Notes: generated by a model from the letters alone, not told the origin. A stretch of 64,000 nucleotides of DNA from Gammaproteobacteria bacterium (GCA_012269545.1 JAAXKB010000048.1:38765-102764); one strand, 5' to 3'; shown: positions 45,969 to 55,938, counted from the first letter of the stretch. Made by a program: numbers and translations.

Positions 45969-48905
45969 TTACATGCTTGCGGACAGTCGCACGTACCAAA
46001 CCCGTCCACGGAAATCGTGGGTGACTGGGTCATAACTTGTGTTGTTTGGCACCCAAGGGGCATCCTCATCAAACAAGTTCTTCGCACCAATTGTCACAGA
46101 GGAAGAAGATACTGCGCCCATTTCAGGCAAGGTGTAGGTGTAGTTAGCATCCACCGTTGTCCAGCTTTCAACGTTCGGATCGTAGTACTTGGCAGAAGCC
46201 TCGCTGCCTAGGAAGAGACCAATTGTGTTCTTCCAGAAAGCTGATGCAGGCTCATCAGACAATGTCGCCTCGTATCCGTCGATCCATCGCACAACAGCGT
46301 ACGCGCGGTGGTTTTCATAGCTCCAGTTCAAGGATGCATTGATCTTCCACTCAGGCAACGCACGACGCGGCATCACTGGGTTTTTCACGTTGTACTGGCC
46401 AACCGCATCTTTCTGACCAGCAACCTTGAACTCTTGTGCCCAAGCCGCTGCCAAGCTCGCGCGCCATGCGCCCCAGCTGTTGTCGAAAGAATAGGTTGCT
46501 TGCATGTCCAGACCGCTGATTTCGGCTGAGTTCTGGTTCACGAAGTCAGGTAGAACACGCAAAATCGCGCCAGCACCAGTTCGCAAAACCTGAGTGCGGT
46601 TACCCACGCCAGCATCAATTGCTTCGGTAATCGTCTGGCCACCGTCAATTGCAGCATTCAACGCAGCATTATCAGCGGCAATAATCGATAAATAGCTCTC
46701 TCTGGACAGGATGTCTTCGTACTCATAGTTGTAGTAGTCAGCATCAAACTGGAAGCCTTCGAGCATGCCGCCAGGGATCCATGAGAAACCAACATTCCAC
46801 ATATCAGCACTCTCTGGCTTCAGCTGCTCATTACCGAGGGTTAACGAGGGCTTATAAGCCGACACGCCGTTGTAGTCCGTCATGTTGTGAACCGTTGTCA
46901 CTTTACCGAACAGTTGGTTGATTGAACCCACTCGATATGAGGACCCTGCAGAAGCTCGTCCAGTGAACGTGTCTGTTGCCCGCCATAAAACCGTGACTTT
47001 AGGATCGGTAGTATCAACACCCAACTCGTCGAATTCTTCGTAACGAATCGCGCCGTTGATATCGATATTATCGCCGAGAGGAACCGCAACTTCCGCAAAC
47101 ACGGCTGTCGTTGTCAGTTCGCCTTCCCAATCCGTAGCACCATAGACGAAGTCCAAGTTTCCGGAGTTCATGGTGGCATCGTACAGCGTGCGACCAAAGT
47201 CGACTCGGTGTTGCACACCCAGGGCCAAACCGATTGAATCGCCGATGGTTCCCGAGACAACCGCATCGAAGACGTCTTGCTCATAAACTGAGTCCGATGT
47301 GACTCGACCCAGCAGGTACTGGTACAACTCAGGAGGATTTACCAAGGTCAGATCCGTCTGTCGGGTACCATCTGGATTAACGTACGCGTTACCAAAGGGG
47401 TTGAAGTAGTAACAGTTACCGGCGCCGAAGTCACCGCCGGACGCCGCATAGGCTGCGTTACCACTACCTCTTGTACCGTTGAAAGGATCACAGTTTGGTC
47501 CACCCATACCGTTGATGGCCAACTCAAACTCAACAGACTGCGTATCTTGCAGTTCCGTTCTTTGCTGATTGAACACCGAGCGCGTGTAGGACATATCGAG
47601 GACCCAATCATTCTCGAAATCAACCTTTGCACCGAATTGCATACGATCCATCGAACGATCAACTTGCGAGTAGGTGTCTAACGGACGTTCACTAGTGCCA
47701 GAGTCATAAACCGTACGGCCTAACATGCGCGTACCGTTACGCAGCGGCATTGGTACGATCCCGCGATTGTCTGCGTCTTCGATCAAACCTAAGTGATGGG
47801 TTGGAATGGTCAACGACACGGCGTTCGGATTCAACGAGTTGAAACGGAAAAACTCAGCGCCGTTTGCGCCCATTTCGAAATACAGTTCTACATTATCAGT
47901 CAAATCATAGTGACCGGTCATGAACATTTGACGTGTCGACTCATCACCCTGAAGCGGGAAAAAAGGACCGAAATCGTATGTGCACAACGCATTGAAATAA
48001 TTAGCGGATCCACCGATCGGATCCAAAGCATCTGCAGCCTCACAGCTTGGATCGGCATTGCCGTAGCTGTTGCCTTGAGGATCCCGAGGGAATCCACCCG
48101 CAACTTCCTCACCTGGCGCCAGACCGTTGTCCGCCCATACTGCCGTTGCTGTCGGGAACATGCGTCCTGGCTGACCGGTGCTTGATGCAGAAGAGCCACC
48201 ATGTCGTGAATACAAGTCACCGACTGTAACCATCCCACGCGACATAACGCCCGCAGACATCACAATGCCGCCGCGATCACCTTGAACGCCGAAGATCATC
48301 GAAGCGTTGTTGGTGTCCCCGGCGCTGACTTGTTCAATGACCGAGTGCTCAAACTGAACATCAAGTCCTTCAAAATCTTTCTTAGTGATGAAGTTCACAA
48401 CGCCCGCAATCGCATCCGAACCATACAGCGCAGAGGCGCCATCTTTTACCACTTCCATTCGTTCAAGGGCGATGGTTGGCACCAGCGCTTGAATGTTGAC
48501 TGCCGCATTGGAGTTTCCGTCATAGTAACTCGCAACGCTACGCTTACCGTTGACCAGAACCAGCGTCGACGACATACCCAAGTTTCTTAGGTTAACCGTC
48601 ATCTGACCCAATCCAGCGCCACCGTTAAATGTTGCAGATCGCGTTTCACTACCTGATTGCCAAGGCATCGTGTTAATGATCTCAGCCATACCTTGAGCAC
48701 CTATGTCCTCAATGTCGGCTGAAGTAACCACCGAAAGCGGTGAAGGTGTGTTTTCTGAAGATCGCTTAAGATACGACCCCGTTACCACTACTTCCTCTAT
48801 CGTTTCTTCCGCAACCGCATAGGATGCATTGCCTAAGGCAAGCACGCTAGCAGCGCAGAGCAGGCTACTGCTGCGCAGCACCTTTTTGCTTAGATCAAGA
48901 ATCAT
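45969..48905 (-). CDS. TonB-dependent outer-membrane receptor
   Basis: A 978-residue receptor. The signal peptide (to about VAEE) is followed by a TonB box-like stretch EEVVVTGSYLKRSSENTPSP, a plug domain (about 50-170, with NLRNLGMSSTLVLVNGKR and GASALYGSDAIAGVVNF) and a large beta-barrel. The C-terminus ends in VWYVRLSASM rather than a terminal phenylalanine. Length is typical of receptors for complex substrates. GGGGAG precedes the ATG. It ends at a strong terminator and is divergent from deaD. The ExbB-ExbD-TonB operon at 62.4-64 kb could energise it. Substrate unknown; no siderophore genes are nearby. Confidence 0.93.
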   Translation of the reverse strand: MILDLSKKVLRSSSLLCAASVLALGNASYAVAEETIEEVVVTGSYLKRSSENTPSPLSVVTSADIEDIGAQGMAEIINTMPWQSGSETRSATFNGGAGLGQMTVNLRNLGMSSTLVLVNGKRSVASYYDGNSNAAVNIQALVPTIALERMEVVKDGASALYGSDAIAGVVNFITKKDFEGLDVQFEHSVIEQVSAGDTNNASMIFGVQGDRGGIVMSAGVMSRGMVTVGDLYSRHGGSSASSTGQPGRMFPTATAVWADNGLAPGEEVAGGFPRDPQGNSYGNADPSCEAADALDPIGGSANYFNALCTYDFGPFFPLQGDESTRQMFMTGHYDLTDNVELYFEMGANGAEFFRFNSLNPNAVSLTIPTHHLGLIEDADNRGIVPMPLRNGTRMLGRTVYDSGTSERPLDTYSQVDRSMDRMQFGAKVDFENDWVLDMSYTRSVFNQQRTELQDTQSVEFELAINGMGGPNCDPFNGTRGSGNAAYAASGGDFGAGNCYYFNPFGNAYVNPDGTRQTDLTLVNPPELYQYLLGRVTSDSVYEQDVFDAVVSGTIGDSIGLALGVQHRVDFGRTLYDATMNSGNLDFVYGATDWEGELTTTAVFAEVAVPLGDNIDINGAIRYEEFDELGVDTTDPKVTVLWRATDTFTGRASAGSSYRVGSINQLFGKVTTVHNMTDYNGVSAYKPSLTLGNEQLKPESADMWNVGFSWIPGGMLEGFQFDADYYNYEYEDILSRESYLSIIAADNAALNAAIDGGQTITEAIDAGVGNRTQVLRTGAGAILRVLPDFVNQNSAEISGLDMQATYSFDNSWGAWRASLAAAWAQEFKVAGQKDAVGQYNVKNPVMPRRALPEWKINASLNWSYENHRAYAVVRWIDGYEATLSDEPASAFWKNTIGLFLGSEASAKYYDPNVESWTTVDANYTYTLPEMGAVSSSSVTIGAKNLFDEDAPWVPNNTSYDPVTHDFRGRVWYVRLSASM

Positions 48906-49145
48906 CGTTCTCCCCTATCAATTTACCACTCCTCTCCAGGAACTCGTGCGTTGCCCACAGCGCCTTCGCGCGGGACGACCACATAAAGTTAACATGTAGA
49001 AAAATAAAAGAAAGGCGTTAAACAAGAATCAAAGCCCCAATTACGTTGGGCCGCCCATCTGTAAACAGTCGGGTATCGACACGGGCGCTGCGGTATGATG
49101 TCGCTCCGCCGAACCTCCGGTTTGGCATAGCAACCTCAGGATCCT

Positions 49146-51044
49146 ATGAGCGGCAAGATCACACAGACCCTCTCCTTTAAGGAGCTTAACCTCGTGCCTG
49201 AGCTTCTCGACACCTTGGAAAGCCTTGGCTACGAGGCGCCATCACCAGTTCAAGCCCAAGCAATCCCTCACCTGCTGAACGGCGACGACATCCTCGGGCA
49301 TGCCCCAACCGGTACAGGTAAAACAGCAGCATTCGCCCTGCCTCTTTTATCGCGGCTTGACCTCACGAAAAAACATGTGCAAATCATGGTTTTAGCTCCG
49401 ACTCGGGAGCTTGCCATCCAAGTGGCCGAGGCGTTTAAAACCTACGCGGGAAGAATCAAGGGATTTCAAGTTCTGCCAATCTATGGTGGACAAGATTATG
49501 CAGGCCAAATCCGTGGCCTCAAGCGTGGCGTTCACGTGGTTGTGGGTACTCCCGGGCGAGTATCGGATCACATTCGCAAGGGCACTTTGACGCTCGACAA
49601 CCTGCAGGCCTTAGTGCTGGATGAAGCAGATGAAATGCTCCGCATGGGCTTCATTGACGAGGTGGAATGGATTCTCGAACAGACGCCGGAAGCACGCCAA
49701 ACCGCCCTGTTTTCGGCAACCATGCCAAAACCGATCGAAAAAATTGCAAGACGGCACCTGAGAAACCCACAGGAAGTATCGATCAAGGCGAAAACGGCCA
49801 CCGCTGAAACCATTCGCCAGCGTTATTGGCTGGTTGGCGGCATGCATAAACTCGACGCCCTAACCCGAATTTTGGAAGTTGAACCCTTCGACGGTGTACT
49901 GATTTTCGTTCGTACAAAAATTGCCACCACGGAACTGGCAGAAAAATTGGAAGCGAGAGGGCACGCGGCCTCTGCAATGAATGGCGATATGCCGCAAAAG
50001 CAGCGAGAACAAATGGTCAACAAGCTCAAAGCAGGCCGTTTGGATATTTTGATCGCTACAGACGTCGCGGCACGTGGCTTGGACGTGGATCGCATCAGCC
50101 ATGTCATCAACTACGACATTCCCTACGACACCGAAGCCTACATCCATCGAATTGGGCGCACCGGGCGTGCCGGCCGACAAGGCGACGCCATTCTTTTTGT
50201 TGCGCCGCGTGAACGACGCATGCTCGGTGCTATCGAACGGGCAACGCGAAAAAAAATCGAGCAGCTGACTCTGCCAACAACCGAGACCATCAACAACAAA
50301 CGTATTGCCGACTTCAAGCAACGGATCACGGATACAGTCAATCAGGGCGACTTAGCCTTCATGCGAGGTATCTTGGAGCAATACCAGAGCGAATCTGCGT
50401 TAGCCCCTCTGGATATCGCCGCGGCACTGGCCACTCTATCGCTGGGCGAACGCTCCTTGTTAGTAAAACCCGAAACCCGCGCGCGCAACGAGCGCAACCA
50501 ACGCGGTACCGACAACACTAGAAGATCTAGAGACCTAAAACCACGGCGCCTCAGCTCAGAACGACCTGAACGTGGCCGGCGCGATGAGAGTCAGCGAGGC
50601 GGCAAAAAGCGCAGCACGGTAGTGCCGGCAGCCGACATGGACTTATTTCGTATCGAAGTCGGACACAACCATGAAGTGGAGCCGCGGAATATCGTTGGCG
50701 CGATTGCCAACGAAGCTGGACTGGACGCTCAGAACATCGGCCGTATCGACATCCAAGACGATCATTCATTCGTTGAGCTTCCCACAGGCATGCCCAAACC
50801 CATTTTTGCCGACCTGAAGAAGGCTTGGGTCTGCGGTCAAAAACTGAACATCACCAGGGTTTATGGCGAGGGTGCAAAAGCAACATCTGATGGAAGAAAG
50901 GCGAACCGAAAAAAAACAGGCCGGTCGAAGGCGGACGACATGCCCCAAAAACCGAAGAAGAAAAAAGTGAAATCAAAGGGCGAGCAAGCGAACAAGCCCG
51001 TTCGAGAAGTGAAGAAGCGCAAGCGCATATCCGCCAGAGACTAG
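49146..51044 (+). CDS. deaD: DEAD-box ATP-dependent RNA helicase (DeaD/CsdA type)
   Basis: A 632-residue RNA helicase that unwinds structured RNA in ribosome assembly and cold response. Motifs in order: Q motif (PSPVQAQAIP, about 35-44), APTGTGKT (I), APTRELAIQ (Ia), DEADEML (II), SATMP (III), and HRIGRTGRAGRQG (VI). After the helicase core comes a DbpA-type RNA-binding domain (MDLFRIEVGHN to LKKAWVCGQKLNITRV) and a very basic tail rich in Lys and Arg. ATG 49146 is preceded by AGGA. The domain order fits CsdA, and length (632) is near that of E. coli (629). Confidence 0.94.
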   Translation: MSGKITQTLSFKELNLVPELLDTLESLGYEAPSPVQAQAIPHLLNGDDILGHAPTGTGKTAAFALPLLSRLDLTKKHVQIMVLAPTRELAIQVAEAFKTYAGRIKGFQVLPIYGGQDYAGQIRGLKRGVHVVVGTPGRVSDHIRKGTLTLDNLQALVLDEADEMLRMGFIDEVEWILEQTPEARQTALFSATMPKPIEKIARRHLRNPQEVSIKAKTATAETIRQRYWLVGGMHKLDALTRILEVEPFDGVLIFVRTKIATTELAEKLEARGHAASAMNGDMPQKQREQMVNKLKAGRLDILIATDVAARGLDVDRISHVINYDIPYDTEAYIHRIGRTGRAGRQGDAILFVAPRERRMLGAIERATRKKIEQLTLPTTETINNKRIADFKQRITDTVNQGDLAFMRGILEQYQSESALAPLDIAAALATLSLGERSLLVKPETRARNERNQRGTDNTRRSRDLKPRRLSSERPERGRRDESQRGGKKRSTVVPAADMDLFRIEVGHNHEVEPRNIVGAIANEAGLDAQNIGRIDIQDDHSFVELPTGMPKPIFADLKKAWVCGQKLNITRVYGEGAKATSDGRKANRKKTGRSKADDMPQKPKKKKVKSKGEQANKPVREVKKRKRISARD

Positions 51045-51155
51045 CGCCAAACCTCCATTTGCTGCCTCAACCTCGCGATTTATGTTTGCATGGTGTGAAC
51101 GTAAAACCTGTCAGGAAACACTGCAAATTCACTTGCAAAAGCGCAATCTTCTAGC

Positions 51156-51218
51156 GTCTTGGAGGTGATGCTTCTGTGCTATCCCCTCTCCCCCTCTGCG
51201 CTACTTCACCTCCAAGAC
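51156..51218. repeat. Inverted repeat with Shine-Dalgarno-like arms
   Basis: GTCTTGGAGGTGA (51156-51168) and TCACCTCCAAGAC (51206-51218) are perfect 13-base reverse complements around a 37-base, pyrimidine-rich loop. One arm contains GGAGGTGA, a perfect match to an SD sequence, and the other contains TCACCTCC, the same as the 16S rRNA 3' end. It lies about 110 bases after deaD in a gene-free stretch. It could be a terminator-like or regulatory RNA structure. Confidence 0.55.
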
Positions 51219-51271
51219 ACTTTCACGCCCCTTCAGTACTCGCCGTTACGCGCGTCGCTCCGGACACTAGG

Positions 51272-51496
51272 TTACGAATTTTTTTTGCCATGCCGCCGAT
51301 CTAAAACCCAGCGAAGTGCCTTTGCAAAAACATACATGTAGAGCAAAAAACCAAGCCAAAAACCGTATGGATTACGACTCGGTGCCACCACATAACTCAC
51401 TAACAAAAACCCTCCGACGAAGGACAATACGGTACCGAAAAAAATACCGAGATCTTTCAACAGCCCTCGAAACGACGAATCCCTCATATCTCTCAT
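51272..51496 (-). CDS. Small membrane protein, hypothetical
   Basis: A roughly 74-residue protein with two predicted membrane segments (about 15-33 and 45-62) and a basic tail (DRRHGKKNS). Two in-frame ATGs lie at 51496 and 51487; neither has ideal SD spacing, so the start is uncertain. It is not assigned to a family. Size and layout recall small membrane proteins of unknown function. Confidence 0.5.
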   Translation of the reverse strand: MRDMRDSSFRGLLKDLGIFFGTVLSFVGGFLLVSYVVAPSRNPYGFWLGFLLYMYVFAKALRWVLDRRHGKKNS

Positions 51497-51608
51497 ATCC
51501 CTCGTAGGCCTGAATCCTCAAAACCGATCGCAATACGCCTTGTCATTCCATATTGGGTCTGCAAACTGCACACTTGTCTTCTCCAATTGATGGTTCCAAG
51601 CTAACAAC

Positions 51609-52061
51609 ATGAATATCTGGGTTGATGCGGATGCCTGCCCCAAGGCAATCAAACACGTGTTATTCAAGGCTGCCGATCGCCTACAGGTACCATTGACCCT
51701 TGTGGCCAACCAATACATTCCGACGCCGCCATCAAAGGTAATCAAGTCCATACAGGTCGCACAAGGTTTCGACGTTGCTGACAACGCCATTGTCGAACGC
51801 GTGGTCGAAAACGATTTGGTGATTACCGGCGATATTCCATTAGCCGCCGAAGTCGTAGAGAAGGGCGCTACAGCGTTGAATCCCAGAGGCACCCACTACA
51901 CCAAGGAAAACGTCAAAGACTATCTGCAGCGTCGCAATCGAGCAGAAGAGATGCGTGCCTCGGGCGTCCTCAGCGGCGGCCCTGCCGCACTGGATAAAAA
52001 GGATGTGCAAGAGTTCGCCAACGCACTGGACCGAATACTTACGCGCGCTATCAATGGCTAA
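51609..52061 (+). CDS. YaiI/YqxD (UPF0178, DUF188) family protein
   Basis: A 150-residue protein of the YaiI/YqxD family, a PIN-like, possibly nucleic-acid-acting fold. The motif [12 protein letters not shown] (residues 4-15) supplies conserved aspartates, and [20 protein letters not shown] and [13 protein letters not shown] complete the family signature. The ATG lacks a strong SD. It stands alone; the biological role is not established. Confidence 0.92.
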   Translation: MNIWVDADACPKAIKHVLFKAADRLQVPLTLVANQYIPTPPSKVIKSIQVAQGFDVADNAIVERVVENDLVITGDIPLAAEVVEKGATALNPRGTHYTKENVKDYLQRRNRAEEMRASGVLSGGPAALDKKDVQEFANALDRILTRAING

Positions 52062-52103
52062 GGAAGCGAGAAGTCAGCCTTAGCCTGCTTGGGTCAATAG
52101 AGC

Positions 52104-52544
52104 CTAAGCATCAGCACCAGAGCGCATGGCATAAAGCACCTGCCCCGTACTGCACAAACGCCCCTCGTCATTGACGATATCGATGGCCACCGTGCTCAAC
52201 TGACGACCGCGTTTGATCACTCGCCCTTTCGCCTCCAGCCACTTCCCGTGGGCCTGACGCAGATACGTGATAGACAGATCCGCAGTACCCGCAGGCTCAC
52301 TACCGGGCATGGCCTTACTGAATACGGCCGCTACTGCTGCCATATCCAGCATCGTTGCCAACACCCCCCCATTTACACTGCCGCCTATACCCGTTGGCGT
52401 CGTTCCTGTGACGGTAAGCCGCAAGCAGGCGTAATCATCCGCAATCTCAACAACGGACAACCCGATGAATTGGTGAAAGGGGTTTTCATCGAAACGCTGA
52501 AAAAACGCCTCGCTGTCGCCGACCGGCATAATATCGTTTTTCAC
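52104..52544 (-). CDS. Hotdog-fold thioesterase (PaaI-like)
   Basis: A roughly 146-residue acyl-CoA thioesterase of the PaaI hotdog group. Conserved features are NPFHQFIGLSV at the start and SVNGGVLATMLDMAAVAA (central helix, with the catalytic-type Asn-Gly and Asp), then ADLSITYLRQA. The GTG at 52544 is preferred because AAGGA lies 5 bases upstream; ATG 52529 and an upstream start at 52568 are alternatives. Substrate is unknown; hydroxyphenylacetyl- and other aryl-CoA esters are known for the family. Confidence 0.85.
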   Translation of the reverse strand: MKNDIMPVGDSEAFFQRFDENPFHQFIGLSVVEIADDYACLRLTVTGTTPTGIGGSVNGGVLATMLDMAAVAAVFSKAMPGSEPAGTADLSITYLRQAHGKWLEAKGRVIKRGRQLSTVAIDIVNDEGRLCSTGQVLYAMRSGADA

Positions 52545-52667
52545 ATTAATCCTTTTACTTCTGGACAAAACTTGCAGGCCGAACGTTACTCTCTCGACGA
52601 AAGCGGTGCCAATTCAGTTTGGACGGTGGCATTTGACCAACGACACCGTTAGACTCCTGCTCCCCAA

Positions 52668-52741
52668 GGCTGGGTGGCAGAGTGGTTATGCAGCGGACTG
52701 CAACTCCGTTAACGCCGGTTCGATTCCGACCTCAGCCTCCA
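52668..52741 (+). tRNA. tRNA-Cys (anticodon GCA)
   Basis: A 74-nt tRNA with CCA encoded. The acceptor is GGCTGGG / CTCAGCC (one G-T pair) with discriminator U. Anticodon GCA is at 52700-52702 in the loop CTGCAAC, with stem CGGA / TCCG. The T loop is TTCGATT. The T stem has one apparent C-A mismatch. The gene faces pgsA, as in E. coli, where tRNA genes follow pgsA. Confidence 0.94.
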
Positions 52742-52755
52742 TTTTTCTGCTCAAG

Positions 52756-53325
52756 CTAGGTCTCGCGTTTGCCGAGCCCCCGGCTGAGTGACGACCTGGC
52801 CGCCTGCAGGTATTGCCACATACTCCAAAGCGTCATTACCGCCGCCACATACAGCAGTAAGTACCCTGCTTGAAGCGCAATTGATTCTTCCCCAACCGGC
52901 TGAGACAACAGCAAGGTAAGCGCAATCATTTGAAGGGTTGTCTTGATCTTGCCAAGATAGCTCACCGCAACAGCAACGGAATCGTTTACCTCAGCCATCC
53001 ACTCGCGCAACGCACTGATGACGATTTCGCGCCCAACGATAATCAGGCTCGGCAGAGTCAACCACGGATTGTTGTGGTACGACACCAAAATGATCAACGC
53101 GGCCACCACGATGAGCTTGTCCGCCACTGGATCCAAAAACGCGCCAAAGTGCGTGGTCTGGTTCAATCGGCGAGCCAGATAGCCATCTAACCAATCCGTT
53201 AGCGCCGCGAGAGCAAACAGCACACTGGCGGAAAAAATGCTCCAATCTTGCTGCAGCATATACAGCACGATGAAAACGGGAATCAAAAGAATGCGGGTGA
53301 GCGTAATGACATTCGGGAGGTTCAC
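52756..53325 (-). CDS. pgsA: CDP-diacylglycerol-glycerol-3-phosphate 3-phosphatidyltransferase
   Basis: PgsA makes phosphatidylglycerol phosphate, the first step to phosphatidylglycerol and cardiolipin, in the inner membrane. The 189-residue protein has four to five membrane segments and the CDP-alcohol phosphotransferase motif D-x2-D-G-x2-A-R-x8-G-x3-D-x3-D, seen as DWLDGYLARR and GAFLDPVADK. The start is GTG 53325. The order uvrC-pgsA-tRNA-Cys matches E. coli. It follows uvrC by 66 bases on the same strand. Confidence 0.94.
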   Translation of the reverse strand: MNLPNVITLTRILLIPVFIVLYMLQQDWSIFSASVLFALAALTDWLDGYLARRLNQTTHFGAFLDPVADKLIVVAALIILVSYHNNPWLTLPSLIIVGREIVISALREWMAEVNDSVAVAVSYLGKIKTTLQMIALTLLLSQPVGEESIALQAGYLLLYVAAVMTLWSMWQYLQAARSSLSRGLGKRET

Positions 53326-53391
53326 AAAGCGATATCCAGATTATTTTGACGGATGGGAACACAAATTCTAGGCCTTGGCATCGGCAACCGC

Positions 53392-55212
53392 CTATTCATG
53401 GAGAGCGTTATATATCTGATGTGCAATGGTGCCACTAATTCCCGGCACTTTCGCCAATTCTTCTGCACTCGCGCCTCGAATACCACCCGGACTGCCAAAG
53501 TGCATCAAAAGCTGCCGTCGACGCTTGGGGCCGACACCGGCAATTTCTTCAAGTTCGCTCTGGTTGCGCTTCTTACTCCTACGGGCTCTATGTCCTGTTA
53601 TCGCAAACCGATGCGCCTCGTCGCGAATATGCTGCAAGAGGTGGCCGGCTTCCGAGCGCCCGTCAATGACTATTTCGGTCTCGCCAAGAAAAAAGCGTTC
53701 CTCACCGGAAATACGTTCAACGCCCTTGGCAATACCAAGAGTTTTAACGGATTCGACCTGCAGTTCCTGAAGCACAGCCAAGGCACGCCGTACCTGGCCT
53801 AAGCCGCCGTCGATAACCAAGAGGTCGGGCATAGCCCCTTCACCCTTAATCAATCGCGTGTAGCGGCGCCGCAGAGCCTGTTCCATGGCCGCGTAATCAT
53901 CGCCGCCTGTAATACCCTCTATGTTGAACCGACGGTATTCCGAATTCAGTGGCCCGTTGGTGTCGAATACCACGCAGGATGCCACCGTCGCCTCGCCCAT
54001 GGTGTGACTGATATCAAAGCACTCCAGGCGCTGGGGCATCTCATCCAAGCCGATCGCATCCTGCAAGTTCTGAAACCGGGCTTGCATGTGGCTTTTGTCC
54101 GCTAAGTGGCTGCGCAAGTTCAGTTTTGCGTTGTCTTTTGCCAATGACAGCCAGCGAGCGCGTTGGCCGCGCACATGCTGAGTCAGCTGTACCGCGCGCC
54201 CGGCCTTCTCATTCAGCGCCTTGGTTAGCGCGTCAATATCCGTAGACAGGTCGCTTACGAGAATAGACTTTGGAATATCGCGCTGAGCCGACGCAAAGTA
54301 GTACTGCGCCAAAAAAGCCTGCAAAAACTCGCTAGGCGATAAAGACAGATCATTTTTGTTGTAGTAGGTTCTCTGGCCTAGGACCCTGCCTGCGCGAACA
54401 AAAATACCCTGCACACAGTTCTGACCGCCCTCTTCAGCGAATCCAAACACATCCACATCACCTGCTGCACCGTGCACGTATTGCCGCTCTTGCAATTTAC
54501 GAAGCTGTTGAATTTGATCGCGATACTTGGCCGCTCTCTCGTAGTCCATTTCAGCTGCGGCAGCATCCATTTTCACTTTGAATTGATCCAGCACATCAAT
54601 GCTCTTGCCCTGCAAGAACAGGATCGCCAGATCAACGTCCTCCGCATAGTCTTGCTCTGAAATCAGCCCTACACAGGGTGCGCTACAGCGGCGTATCTGA
54701 TGCTGCAAACAAGGCCGGGAGCGGTTTTTAAAGTAACTCTCGTCGCACTGACGTATCTGAAAAAGCTTCTGCAGAACATTCAGACTGTCGCGCACCGCGG
54801 CCGCCGATGGAAACGGCCCAAAGTACTTGCCTGAACCTTTTTTCAACCCTCGGTGGAAAGACAAACGGGGGTAGGTGTTTTGGGTTGATATATGAACGAA
54901 AGGATAGGATTTATCGTCTCTGAGCAGAATATTGTAAGGCGGCCGATCAGTTTTGATCAGATTCTGCTCTAACAGCAATGCCTCCGTCTCACTCTTAGTT
55001 ACCGTTGTCTCGACACGATGAATTTTCGCCACCATGGCCATCGTTTTGGTGGCCAGGCCGGAGGCTCTAAAGTAGCTCGAGACCCGGTTTTTAAGGTTAC
55101 GAGCTTTGCCGACGTAGAGCACCTTGCCTTGAGCGTCGAACATTCGATACACGCCGGGCTTACGCGTAAGGCTCTTTATTAGCTGTTCTGCATCGAAATC
55201 GTTTTCTGCCAT
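53392..55212 (-). CDS. uvrC: Excinuclease ABC subunit C
   Basis: UvrC makes the two incisions in nucleotide excision repair with UvrA and UvrB. The 606-residue protein has the N-terminal GIY-YIG nuclease (GVYRMFDAQGKVLYVGKARN, about 20-39), a cysteine cluster (CLQHQIRRCSAPC), the UVR domain that binds UvrB (about 200-235), the second RNase-H-like nuclease (VIDGGLGQV, with HTMGEATVASCVVFD) and two C-terminal helix-hairpin-helix motifs. Start ATG 55212 is 8 bases after the glycosylase gene stop; the longer frame to 55251 overlaps it and is less likely. Confidence 0.96.
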   Translation of the reverse strand: MAENDFDAEQLIKSLTRKPGVYRMFDAQGKVLYVGKARNLKNRVSSYFRASGLATKTMAMVAKIHRVETTVTKSETEALLLEQNLIKTDRPPYNILLRDDKSYPFVHISTQNTYPRLSFHRGLKKGSGKYFGPFPSAAAVRDSLNVLQKLFQIRQCDESYFKNRSRPCLQHQIRRCSAPCVGLISEQDYAEDVDLAILFLQGKSIDVLDQFKVKMDAAAAEMDYERAAKYRDQIQQLRKLQERQYVHGAAGDVDVFGFAEEGGQNCVQGIFVRAGRVLGQRTYYNKNDLSLSPSEFLQAFLAQYYFASAQRDIPKSILVSDLSTDIDALTKALNEKAGRAVQLTQHVRGQRARWLSLAKDNAKLNLRSHLADKSHMQARFQNLQDAIGLDEMPQRLECFDISHTMGEATVASCVVFDTNGPLNSEYRRFNIEGITGGDDYAAMEQALRRRYTRLIKGEGAMPDLLVIDGGLGQVRRALAVLQELQVESVKTLGIAKGVERISGEERFFLGETEIVIDGRSEAGHLLQHIRDEAHRFAITGHRARRSKKRNQSELEEIAGVGPKRRRQLLMHFGSPGGIRGASAEELAKVPGISGTIAHQIYNALHE

Positions 55213-55219
55213 GCCAGAA

Positions 55220-55879
55220 CTATAGCGACGGGGAACCGTCGAGTAACGCATTGATGTTGGAAAACATGTCGTTAAACATAGCTCGGGTAAGTCGCCCTGT
55301 ATTGACGTTCAGTCGGCTGGGGTGAAAGCTGCTGACTAAGTAAAAGTTATTCGCCAGCTCAATACACCGATTATGAGCGAAGGTTTTTTTCACTGCCCCA
55401 GTCACTCTGACAACACCATCATATGCGTCCTTGCCCAAACAAAGAACAACCCGAGGCCTGGCTTTCTTACCCGGGAAAAATTGCGCAAGTTCCTGCCGCA
55501 GAAAGCCCTCGCACTGTCGCTTCTCGATGCCCAAGGGACGATTCTTGGGCGGCAGACATTTAACGATATTCGTAATGACAGTTCCCCGTAAGCGCGCTCT
55601 TTCTGCTTCGCTGCTGCTGGAAAAACCGTGCTCATACAGAGATGAAAATAAAAAGGCGCCACTGGCATCGCCGACGAACCCCTTGCCCGTGCGGCCGGCC
55701 CCCTGCAATCCCGGAGCCAACCCAACAATCAGCAATCTGGGACGAGCGACGCCCCAAGGAACCACCGGAGCGCAGTGATAGTCAGGATTAATTTTTTTCA
55801 GTGCGTTTTGATGCCGCACCAGTCTGGGACATTTTAGACAGGTCTTAATCGTTGATCGTAAGGATGCGGGAGTGTTCAT
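55220..55879 (-). CDS. Uracil-DNA glycosylase, family 5 (UDGb-like)
   Basis: A 219-residue DNA glycosylase. Motif I, VGLAPGLQGAGRTGKGFVGD (about 52-71), matches family 5 enzymes, which remove uracil, and in some cases hypoxanthine and other damaged bases, from DNA. Motif II is SSFHPSRLNVNTGRLT. Four cysteines (14, 17, 108, 123) should bind a 4Fe-4S cluster. It sits between a GacA-like gene and uvrC, all on the same strand, where E. coli has nothing, and ends 8 bases before uvrC. This suggests a DNA-repair operon. Confidence 0.9.
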   Translation of the reverse strand: MNTPASLRSTIKTCLKCPRLVRHQNALKKINPDYHCAPVVPWGVARPRLLIVGLAPGLQGAGRTGKGFVGDASGAFLFSSLYEHGFSSSSEAERARLRGTVITNIVKCLPPKNRPLGIEKRQCEGFLRQELAQFFPGKKARPRVVLCLGKDAYDGVVRVTGAVKKTFAHNRCIELANNFYLVSSFHPSRLNVNTGRLTRAMFNDMFSNINALLDGSPSL

Positions 55880-55938
55880 CCCTTTAGTTTAGCCACTCCC
55901 CACCCTTAACCGTTAGTGTCCTTATCAAGATAGCAACC

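Noticed and set aside
52248..52652. 134-codon plus-strand frame opposite the thioesterase
   Set aside because: Antisense shadow; the minus strand has the clear PaaI signature.
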